Assembly (NCBI GenBank): GCA_009924885.1
Contig: RFQS01000108.1
Coordinates: 1 to 7,670 of the forward strand
Reading direction: 5' to 3'
Length of the DNA: 7,670 bases
Source: Pseudomonadota bacterium
GTDB lineage: Bacteria; Cyanobacteriota; Vampirovibrionia; LMEP-6097
This document shows positions 1 through 5,229 of the stretch, piece by piece. Both the position numbers and the translations under genes were made by a program. Within the stretch, counting starts at the first letter, position 1, and each line of letters opens with the position of its first letter. The notes below the pieces were generated by a model. It had not been told where the DNA came from, made no database searches, and was given only the letters and a program-made list of their open reading frames with translations.

Positions 1-501
1 ACACGCCATAAAAGCTTCCCAGCACTGCCCTTCCTGTAATTCACCATCACTGAGTATGGCAAAAACCTTACGCTGAGATTTATCAAGCTTCGCTGCTAGA
101 GCAAAGCCGAGGGCATTGGAAAGACCGTGCCCGAGTGAGCCAGTAGACATCTCAACACCAGGAACTTTGAGACTGTCTATATGACCTTGGAATTTTGAGC
201 CGAGCTGTCTAAAGCTCATAGTGTCTGCGATAGGATAAAAATTAGCTAGGGCTAAAGCTGAATATACTGCTGGTGAAGCGTGTCCTTTGCTGATGACTAG
301 AATATCTCGCTCTGGATCATGAGAGTCGAGGGGATTATGCTTTAGATGTCCACCAAAATATAGAACAGAGAGTATGTCTGCGATAGATAGCGAGCCACCG
401 GGATGACCAGATTTAGCGGCATGTATCATTTTTAAAGAATTAGCTCTTATTTCTAAGGCTTTTTCCTTGACTTTAACTAGATCAGGGAAATTATTAGACA
501 T
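1..501 (-). CDS. Transketolase, N-terminal subunit (partial, C-terminal end off the left edge)
   Basis: This is the first 167 residues of a thiamine-diphosphate-dependent transketolase, which moves two-carbon ketol units between sugar phosphates in the non-oxidative pentose phosphate pathway in the cytoplasm. I translated the minus strand by hand from the ATG at 501; it stays open to the window edge. Visible family motifs are KSGHPGGSLS (about residues 30-39), SKGHASPAVYSAL (about 91-103), STGSLGHGLS (about 132-141) and the start of the ThDP-binding motif, SDGELQEGQCWEA (about 151-163), where SDG replaces the usual GDG, a variant I believe is tolerated in the family. The short N-terminus and the ELQEGQ.WEA form resemble split transketolases made of two subunits, so a C-terminal subunit would be expected just beyond the left edge; a full-length enzyme cannot be excluded. 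The gene follows the sigma factor by 64 nt. An in-frame TAA lies just upstream, so ATG 501 is the only ATG start; its Shine-Dalgarno-like site is unusually far away. Confidence 0.93.
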   Translation of the reverse strand, partial: MSNNFPDLVKVKEKALEIRANSLKMIHAAKSGHPGGSLSIADILSVLYFGGHLKHNPLDSHDPERDILVISKGHASPAVYSALALANFYPIADTMSFRQLGSKFQGHIDSLKVPGVEMSTGSLGHGLSNALGFALAAKLDKSQRKVFAILSDGELQEGQCWEAFMAC

Positions 502-523
502 GAAAAAAATTGATTATTCAGTT

Positions 524-531
524 ACTCCTTT
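524..531 (-). promoter_or_regulatory. Shine-Dalgarno-like site far upstream of the transketolase start
   Basis: AAAGGAGT on the minus strand is the strongest anti-16S match in the window, but it ends 22 nt before the transketolase ATG at 501. That is too far for ordinary initiation. The only in-frame codons between the upstream TAA and the ATG are ATT, TTT and TTC, so a closer start would have to be the rare ATT at 510-508. Either the site is accidental, the leader folds to bring it nearer, or the start is non-canonical. Confidence 0.4.
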
Positions 532-582
532 AAGAAATTTTAACAAAGCGAGACTGAATTTATCTTTAATTTAAAAATTCTT
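532..582. repeat. Imperfect AT-rich inverted repeat spanning the sigma-factor stop and transketolase leader
   Basis: AAGAAATTTTAA at 532-543 and TTAAAAATTCTT at 571-582 are complementary at 11 of 12 positions around a 27-nt loop. In the minus-strand transcript this would cover the last codons and stop of the sigma-factor gene and end just before the AAAGGAGT site. The stem is almost all A-U and has no following U-run, so it is a poor intrinsic terminator. It could be a weak processing or attenuation structure, or chance in AT-rich DNA. Confidence 0.25.
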
Positions 583-1537
583 TAAGGTCTTTAATATCTT
601 TAGCATAAAGCTTTAATTTTCTTAATGCCTTAGCTTCAAGCTTTTTAACCTGAGCTTTAGGGATTTCTAAAATCTCGGCAAGTTCTTCGTGGGTATATTC
701 TTTGTCAGTGGCGATGCCATATTTGAGAAACAGTACATTTTGTTCAAGCTCATTTAATTCTTCAATAATTGTTTTAAGTTCTTTGCGCAGCAGTGTTGCA
801 CTGGTGTGATCATCTGGAGAAGTAAAGGCATTATTGCTAGCAATAAAGTCTGAGATATCTACTCCTTCCTCACCTTTGATTTTGGTCGACATAGAGACTG
901 TTTTCACATGTAGGTTTTCAATTTCATCTAGTTTTTCCAAGCTGATATTCATGTGATGGGCTATCTCATCAGGTTTTGGGTCACGGTTTAATGCCTGTCT
1001 TAGAGCTACTTTGCTTTTGTTTAGCTTGGAGGCATATTCAATCATATGTACAGGTATGCGAATTGTTCTAGATTTATCTGCAATAGATCTACTTATGGAT
1101 TGTCTAATCCACCAAGTGGCGAAAGTAGTAAATCTATAACCCTTTTTATAGTCAAATTTAGCGGCGGCTTTCATTAATCCAAGATTTCCTTCTTGTATAA
1201 GGTCTAATAATTGATTAGAGTTTCTCGCATAACGTTTGGCGATACTTACAACTAATCTTAAATTAGCTCTTACTAAAGCTCTTTGAGCTTTATCCGAGAT
1301 TTTTTTATCATCAGACTGAATATCTCTAGCTGTTTCAATTTCTTGATCAGCGTTAATGGTGGGTATTTTACCTATTTCCTTGAGATATAGATAAACACTG
1401 TCATTAACTAATGGAGAGCTTTCCTTCGGTTGCTTAAAAATAACCTCCTCGTCAACGTCCAGATCTCTCTGGAATTCACGAGTTTCATCTATGTCAGCTT
1501 CGCTAGGGCCTATTAACAAGTCTTCATCTTCTGCCAT
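566..1537 (-). CDS. Sigma-70 family RNA polymerase sigma factor with divergent region 4.2
   Basis: This 323-residue protein should bind core RNA polymerase and direct promoter recognition and melting. In order: an acidic N-terminus (1-45) in place of a full region 1.1; region 1.2 (about 46-78, DSVYLYLKEIGKIP); region 2 (about 90-166) with ANLRLVVSIAKRYARNS, DLIQEGNLGLMKAAAKFD and YRFTTFATWWIRQSISRSIA, close to primary sigma factors; region 3 (about 167-235, including DPKPDEIAHHM); and region 4 (about 255-323). Region 4.2 reads EIPKAQVKKLEAKALRKL where primary factors usually have VTRERIRQIEAKALRKL, so the residues that normally read the -35 box (R584, E585, R588 in E. coli RpoD numbering) are K, A and K. 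There is no non-conserved insert between regions 1.2 and 2. It may be the primary factor of this lineage or a group 2 relative; I give no symbol for that reason. The start is ATG 1537, since a TAG lies immediately upstream in frame. It sits 59 nt after the cysteine desulfurase. Confidence 0.93.
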   Translation of the reverse strand: MAEDEDLLIGPSEADIDETREFQRDLDVDEEVIFKQPKESSPLVNDSVYLYLKEIGKIPTINADQEIETARDIQSDDKKISDKAQRALVRANLRLVVSIAKRYARNSNQLLDLIQEGNLGLMKAAAKFDYKKGYRFTTFATWWIRQSISRSIADKSRTIRIPVHMIEYASKLNKSKVALRQALNRDPKPDEIAHHMNISLEKLDEIENLHVKTVSMSTKIKGEEGVDISDFIASNNAFTSPDDHTSATLLRKELKTIIEELNELEQNVLFLKYGIATDKEYTHEELAEILEIPKAQVKKLEAKALRKLKLYAKDIKDLKEFLN

Positions 1538-1553
1538 CTAAGATAATTGAATG

Positions 1554-1562
1554 CCTCTTCCT
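1554..1562 (-). promoter_or_regulatory. Shine-Dalgarno-like site for the sigma factor, long spacing
   Basis: AGGAAGAGG on the minus strand is purine-rich and partly complementary to the 16S tail. It ends 16 nt before the ATG at 1537, longer than the usual 5-10 nt. A TAG stop directly abuts that ATG, so no closer upstream start is available. It is the best ribosome-binding candidate for this gene. Confidence 0.4.
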
Positions 1563-1596
1563 TACTATACAATCCTCTACCCTTATCATAAACCTG

Positions 1597-2763
1597 TCAA
1601 ACGAGCTTTGTAATTATCTCAGTTAATTTCTCTAGTTCTGTCTCATCATTCATCCATGAGAGTGATATGCGAATAGCTCTTTTTGCAATATTTTCATCTA
1701 TGTGGCAAGCTCTAAGGACATAAGAACTTTCAATGAAAGAATCTTCAGAATTTTTTTTATTGGAAGTACAGGCTGAGCCTGAGCTTACGCAGACCCCTCG
1801 AAGATCTAATTGAAGTACTAGCTGCTCACTATTGAATTTTAAATCCATGAAAGATAGATTCAGATTGCCACCTAGCCTGTTTTCTAGATTTTGGGGGCCG
1901 TTCAGTATTACAGATTTAAGATTTTTTAATTTCATCCATAATTTTTTTTGTAATTCTTTCACTTTGTTGCGTTTTTCAGGATTTAAAGATATTTCTAGGG
2001 CTTTGGCAAAGGCGATAATCGAATTTACATTCTCTGTTCCAGATCTGAACCCTCTTTCTTGACCACCACCTATGATTAGAGCTTTATTTAAGATATGTTC
2101 TTGGAGTTTTTGGGCTATATAAATAAAACCTAAGCCTTTAGGTCCGTGTAATTTATGGGCTGAAGCTGATATTAGGTCTAGCTTAGAATCTTTAACATCT
2201 ATATCCAGCTTGCCAAGGCTCTGAACACAGTCACTATGAAAAATAGCTTTATATTTTTCGCATAAGTTCCCGATAGCTTTTATATCTTGTACGGTACCGA
2301 TCTCGCTATTGGCATGCATTATAGACACTAAAATCTTTTTAGGGCACTGCTCACGAACTCCATTTTCTGTGTTTTGGGCGAGTATATTTTCTAATTCATC
2401 TAAGGAAATATAACCTTCTTGATCAAGATTTAACCAAAAAATCTCTTGGTGAGAGGCTTTAGCTGGTTCAATTACGCTTGCATGCTCACTAGGACTAGTA
2501 ATAATTAAGTCATAATCACAAGTCTTAAAGACAGTATTATTGGCTTCTGTAGCACCACTCAGGAAAAATATTTCATTAGGTTCGGCGTTTATGCTATTTG
2601 CAATGAAAGTACGGGCTTCTTCTATTTTTTTCTTTGCTGATTTACCTAGTCCATGGACACTGCTTGGATTTGCAAAGGTAGTTTTAAAACTATCAATTAA
2701 TACTTCTATAACTTCTGCTGCAAGAGCAGTGGTCGCAGAATTATCAAAATAGATTTTATTCAT
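1597..2763 (-). CDS. Cysteine desulfurase, group I (NifS/IscS type)
   Basis: This pyridoxal-phosphate enzyme removes sulfur from L-cysteine to give alanine and an enzyme-bound persulfide for Fe-S clusters, tRNA thiolation or cofactors. With the start used here it has 388 residues, normal for the family. Landmarks: YFDNSATT at 5-12; ATEANN at 71-76; SEH with the PLP-stacking His at 94; HSDCVQ with Asp178 and Gln181; SAHKLHGPKG with the PLP lysine at 204; ERGFRSGTENV at 236-246; and the mobile loop SSGSACTS with the catalytic cysteine at 332, the group I form. ATG 2763 is preferred over an ATG at 2784, because family members begin a few residues before the YxDNxATT motif and the longer form adds seven residues encoded within the deaminase gene. 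The start overlaps the end of that gene by 8 nt (ATGAATAA), suggesting translational coupling. No IscU or IscA scaffold is adjacent, so the sulfur acceptor is unknown; NifS, IscS and a tRNA-dedicated desulfurase cannot be separated by sequence alone. Confidence 0.95.
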   Translation of the reverse strand: MNKIYFDNSATTALAAEVIEVLIDSFKTTFANPSSVHGLGKSAKKKIEEARTFIANSINAEPNEIFFLSGATEANNTVFKTCDYDLIITSPSEHASVIEPAKASHQEIFWLNLDQEGYISLDELENILAQNTENGVREQCPKKILVSIMHANSEIGTVQDIKAIGNLCEKYKAIFHSDCVQSLGKLDIDVKDSKLDLISASAHKLHGPKGLGFIYIAQKLQEHILNKALIIGGGQERGFRSGTENVNSIIAFAKALEISLNPEKRNKVKELQKKLWMKLKNLKSVILNGPQNLENRLGGNLNLSFMDLKFNSEQLVLQLDLRGVCVSSGSACTSNKKNSEDSFIESSYVLRACHIDENIAKRAIRISLSWMNDETELEKLTEIITKLV

Positions 2764-3835
2764 GAAATCTTGCTTTAAAGCCATTCTTGATCAACGATAG
2801 AACTGTATCTTTGTCTAACTTAAACGCTGATTGGATTTTGAATATTTCTTTACTAACGGTAGTGTTTGAAACTGTACGATTATCAGTCGAAGGGCTAATG
2901 CTTATACCAGCTTCTAACATTTTAATTAGACTGTGATTTTCAGCTTTCATTTTAAGCTGAGGCAAGGTCTGTAAATTACTAGTGAGGCAGACTTCAACGG
3001 TTATATCGTTGTCCTTGATTATATTTATTAGTTCGGCTGTTTTTTTATCACCGTAGTTATATTCTGTGTTGAAAAGATTTACGCCATGACCAATTCTTTT
3101 AGCATCAGCAAGCTTAATTGCAGAATAGATACTTTCTGGTCCATCAGCCTCTCCAGCGTGAATAGTCTTATTCATGCCTTTACTTAGGTCAAAAGCTTTT
3201 TGATGCAGGCTTACAGGAAAGCCATTTTCAGGTCCAGCTAGGTCTATATTGCGAATATCTATTTCACCGCTTTTTTTGATATCGAGTAATTTATTTACAT
3301 ATTGATAGGAATATTCGGGGCTCCAGTGTCTCATTATGCAAAGTATTTGCGTGTAGGTGAAGGCTTTATTTACAAAGGGATAATCTGAGAAGAGCTTTTC
3401 CGTTTTAGCTGAACCCACAATCTGTTCATTAATTAATTTAGCTGCATGGTTAAGACCTTTTTCTACGGCTAGAATCACTTCCGTAATTGAAAAGGTATTT
3501 TTTTCACTTAACAGTAAAGATGGGCAGTAACGAGGTTCTATGTGATAGACACCATCAAGGAAAGCATCTAGGGCAAATTCATAGCTAGCCTGTTCTATAT
3601 TTTCTAAATCTTGCATGCTCGCACAGAGATACTCAAAGCATTTTAGATATTCAGGTAAATCTTTATAACTATTTTTAAAGACTAGGTCTTTCAAGCCCTC
3701 TTTCGTGTAAGAAGGGAGTTTTAATTTGATTCTATTAGAGAAATCAATAAGGGATTCTAACCTTACTGAACCATCAAGGTGTACATGTAGATCAGTTTTG
3801 GGGATTTGTTTAATTTCTTCAAGTGTAAATGGCAT
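2756..3835 (-). CDS. add: Adenosine deaminase family protein
   Basis: This 359-residue zinc hydrolase is predicted to convert adenosine or deoxyadenosine to inosine or deoxyinosine plus ammonia in purine salvage. Zinc ligands are His17 and His19 in TDLHVHLDGS, His226 in TIHAGEADGPES and Asp318 in PSTDNRTVSNTT. Glu229 (proton shuttle) and His250 in RIGHGVNL complete the catalytic set. DLAGPENGFP (198-207) and EVCLTSNLQT (281-290) are also typical. The residue after the zinc aspartate is Asn rather than the Asp of mammalian enzymes, which I believe occurs in other bacterial members. About 15 extra residues lie near 136-160 relative to mammalian ADA. Some family members act on aminodeoxyfutalosine in menaquinone synthesis; nothing nearby points that way, but substrate is not proven. 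ATG 3835 is the first possible ATG, as an in-frame TAA lies two codons upstream. It starts 13 nt after tRNA-Leu with no Shine-Dalgarno site and overlaps the downstream desulfurase. Confidence 0.93.
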   Translation of the reverse strand: MPFTLEEIKQIPKTDLHVHLDGSVRLESLIDFSNRIKLKLPSYTKEGLKDLVFKNSYKDLPEYLKCFEYLCASMQDLENIEQASYEFALDAFLDGVYHIEPRYCPSLLLSEKNTFSITEVILAVEKGLNHAAKLINEQIVGSAKTEKLFSDYPFVNKAFTYTQILCIMRHWSPEYSYQYVNKLLDIKKSGEIDIRNIDLAGPENGFPVSLHQKAFDLSKGMNKTIHAGEADGPESIYSAIKLADAKRIGHGVNLFNTEYNYGDKKTAELINIIKDNDITVEVCLTSNLQTLPQLKMKAENHSLIKMLEAGISISPSTDNRTVSNTTVSKEIFKIQSAFKLDKDTVLSLIKNGFKARFHE

Positions 3836-3848
3836 AATTTATATGGAA

Positions 3849-3934
3849 TGGTGTCTGAGATGAGATTTGAACTCATACAACCCAAAGGTCACTACCCCCT
3901 CAAGATAGCGCGTCTACCGTTCCGCCACTCAGAC
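3849..3934 (-). tRNA. tRNA-Leu (anticodon GAG), 3' CCA encoded
   Basis: I folded this 86-nt class II tRNA by hand. The acceptor stem GTCTGAG/CTCAGAC pairs at all 7 positions, followed by discriminator A, as leucine tRNAs require, and an encoded CCA. The D stem is GCG/CGC with a GG-containing loop. The anticodon stem CTATC/GGTAG encloses TTGAGGG, giving anticodon GAG, which reads CUU and CUC. The variable arm is 15 nt and contains a short ACC/GGT stem. The T arm is ATGAG/CTCAT with loop TTCAAAT. It is on the same strand as the deaminase gene, whose ATG follows after 13 nt, so it is probably the 5' end of that transcript and released by RNase processing. Confidence 0.97.
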
Positions 3935-3946
3935 TAGGTTCAAAAT

Positions 3947-3955
3947 ATCTTAGCA
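3947..3955 (-). promoter_or_regulatory. Candidate extended -10 element for the tRNA-Leu operon
   Basis: On the minus strand TGC precedes TAAGAT, a TG-N extended -10 pattern with 4 of 6 matches to TATAAT. It would place the transcription start about 6 nt before the mature tRNA 5' end, a plausible distance. No recognisable -35 hexamer lies 16-18 nt upstream. It is supported only by pattern and position. Confidence 0.3.
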
Positions 3956-3962
3956 AAAAGTT

Positions 3963-3971
3963 TGTTATCAT
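3963..3971 (+). promoter_or_regulatory. Candidate extended -10 element for the lipoprotein gene
   Basis: TGT followed by TATCAT matches a TG-N extended -10 with 5 of 6 consensus bases. It would start transcription near 3978, giving a leader of about 30 nt before the ATG at 4008. No convincing -35 box is present at the proper distance. The element lies back to back with the minus-strand candidate, so the two promoters would share the short divergent region. Confidence 0.35.
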
Positions 3972-3988
3972 GTTTGAGGAAGTGATGA

Positions 3989-4001
3989 GAAACTAAGTTT
4001 C
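3989..4001 (+). other. Small hairpin directly before the lipoprotein start codon
   Basis: GAAAC, TAA, GTTTC forms a perfect 5-bp stem with a 3-nt loop ending 6 nt before the ATG at 4008. The only Shine-Dalgarno-like bases, AAGG at 4004-4007, abut the ATG with no spacing. The hairpin could bring the purine-rich GAGGAAG at 3976-3982 closer to the start, but it is short and may be chance. Confidence 0.25.
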
Positions 4002-4007
4002 CTAAGG

Positions 4008-5219
4008 ATGCGAGTATTTTTTATATTAATTTTATTTTTCTTTTCCTTGAATGCGTGTTCTCTGATTAATAAGAATCAGCAAAATAATTTAGAAGCTAAT
4101 GTAGAGGCTGAGCTTGAGGAAATTATTCTAGAGGATGAGCCGCTTAGTCTTGAAGAAGTAGATAGGTATTTTGCAGACCTGAGTACTAGGTATAAGAAAG
4201 TTTATCTAAATAGTTCTCGTAAAGAAGCTCTTAGTAAAGAGTTACACCGCGGTGATTTACTTGGGAATCACGAACATGAAAGATCTACGGTAATGGAATT
4301 AATGTTTAATTTAGCTAATTCTAAACTCCCATACTGTTTTCATATTCCTAAAAACCTTTCAGAAGAGCAGGCTGAGGATATAGTCAAAAAATCTCTTAAG
4401 TCATTAAAAAAATTAAAAGCTAAAGATCTAGATTTTACGCATATGTATTTGGTTAATTATTACGCAGATGCTTATTTATTTTTAGGCGAAAAATCCTATC
4501 TTTCTCTTGCAGAACAGCTTTATGAAAAGTTGTTAGAGAGACTGACTAATAGAGAGGGATTTTTCGTTTTTAATACAGGAGAGTCTTTTCCTGACATGGA
4601 TGATAATGCTTATGCCTTGCTTACTATGATTAAGCTCTATCGAAATACCTTGGATTTAAGATATTTAGAAAAGGCCGTGAGATTGAGTGATCAGATCTTA
4701 GATAAATTAGAGGGATCTTTTGTGAATGCTGATCTCGCTAGTTCAATGCTGTATCTTTATAACTATACGGGTGAAAAATATTTATTAGAGAGGGCTAGAT
4801 ATTTTGCAGATTTAATTTTAAATGAACCAGAAGCTTTTAGGACTTCTGAACACGCAAGATTTATGAATTTTCTCTATTATTTTTTACCAGAGCAGGCCTA
4901 TAAAGACTTTGCAGCTAAGACTTTAGAGAAAATAATTAAAGAACAGCTTAAGGATAATGAGAAAAATTACTACTCACTTTTATTATTAAAAGCAGAACTA
5001 GCTAGTGAACCAGTTTTCTTAAAATTAAGTGCAAAAAATTTAAGAGACACAGATGCTTTAGATTGGCTCAGAACTTTTCTTAAAAAGCCTACTAACTATT
5101 ATATTCTAGAGCTAATCTCTGATGAGAATTTAAGAGTACCAGTCGCAAGAGCTTGCCTTGATAAAAAATGTTCAGAAGATTTAAGATCGAAGAAAGCCTT
5201 AATAGCTTTCCTGAATTGA
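4008..5219 (+). CDS. Lipoprotein with an alpha-helical domain resembling the C-terminal half of YyaL/SPATA20 proteins
   Basis: The 403-residue product starts with MRVFFILILFFFSLNAC, a lipoprotein signal peptide with lipobox LNAC and acylated Cys17, so the mature protein should be membrane-anchored outside the cytoplasm. An acidic linker follows (about 29-57). The rest is helical. DMDDNAYALLTMIKLYRNT (196-214) followed by DLRYLEKAVRLSDQILDKL (216-234) resembles the repeating helix pairs of (alpha/alpha) toroid domains, with a similar pair at 250-270. The tail has EPVFLKL (334-340) and ARACLDKKCSEDL (380-392), a C-x4-C motif like that closing YyaL/SPATA20 (DUF255) proteins. The thioredoxin-like DUF255 domain that opens those proteins is absent. 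This relation is my inference from pattern; a TPR-like or other helical lipoprotein is the alternative. I do not know its function. It is monocistronic by layout, divergent from tRNA-Leu and convergent with recG. The ATG is fixed by a TGA 33 nt upstream and no other start between. Confidence 0.85.
   Translation: MRVFFILILFFFSLNACSLINKNQQNNLEANVEAELEEIILEDEPLSLEEVDRYFADLSTRYKKVYLNSSRKEALSKELHRGDLLGNHEHERSTVMELMFNLANSKLPYCFHIPKNLSEEQAEDIVKKSLKSLKKLKAKDLDFTHMYLVNYYADAYLFLGEKSYLSLAEQLYEKLLERLTNREGFFVFNTGESFPDMDDNAYALLTMIKLYRNTLDLRYLEKAVRLSDQILDKLEGSFVNADLASSMLYLYNYTGEKYLLERARYFADLILNEPEAFRTSEHARFMNFLYYFLPEQAYKDFAAKTLEKIIKEQLKDNEKNYYSLLLLKAELASEPVFLKLSAKNLRDTDALDWLRTFLKKPTNYYILELISDENLRVPVARACLDKKCSEDLRSKKALIAFLN
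5192..5210. terminator. Weak terminator-like inverted repeat between convergent genes
   Basis: GAAAGC and GCTTTC form a 6-bp stem with a 7-nt loop inside the last codons of the lipoprotein gene, about 20 nt past the recG stop on the other strand. Only 10 nt separate the two stop codons, so any terminator must overlap coding sequence. Neither strand has a clean T-run after the stem, so this is only a weak candidate. Confidence 0.2.
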
Positions 5220-5229
5220 TTCTCTGATT

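Noticed and set aside
1524..1589. A 22-codon upstream reading frame overlapping the sigma-factor start on the minus strand
   Set aside because: It is out of frame and short, has no clear ribosome-binding site, and encodes a peptide with no recognisable feature.
1564..1600. A promoter for the sigma factor: TTGACA at 1595-1600 and TATAGT at 1564-1569, minus strand
   Set aside because: The two hexamers are 25 nt apart, far beyond the usual 16-18 nt. A start from TATAGT alone would fall near 1557, inside the only Shine-Dalgarno-like site for the gene.
1832..2062. Plus-strand open frame of 76 codons inside the cysteine desulfurase gene
   Set aside because: It is antisense to a gene with intact catalytic motifs and has no family similarity or ribosome-binding site; a shadow frame.
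2540..2752. Plus-strand open frame of 70 codons opposite the N-terminal part of the cysteine desulfurase
   Set aside because: Its composition simply mirrors the conserved codons on the other strand; no independent support.
2764..2784. Seven-residue N-terminal extension of the cysteine desulfurase from ATG 2784
   Set aside because: It lies wholly within the deaminase coding sequence and family members start right before the YxDNxATT motif, so ATG 2763 fits better.
3838..3845. TATAAA between the tRNA and the deaminase as a separate -10 box
   Set aside because: It would start transcription within the coding sequence, and no -35 is found at the right distance inside the tRNA T arm.
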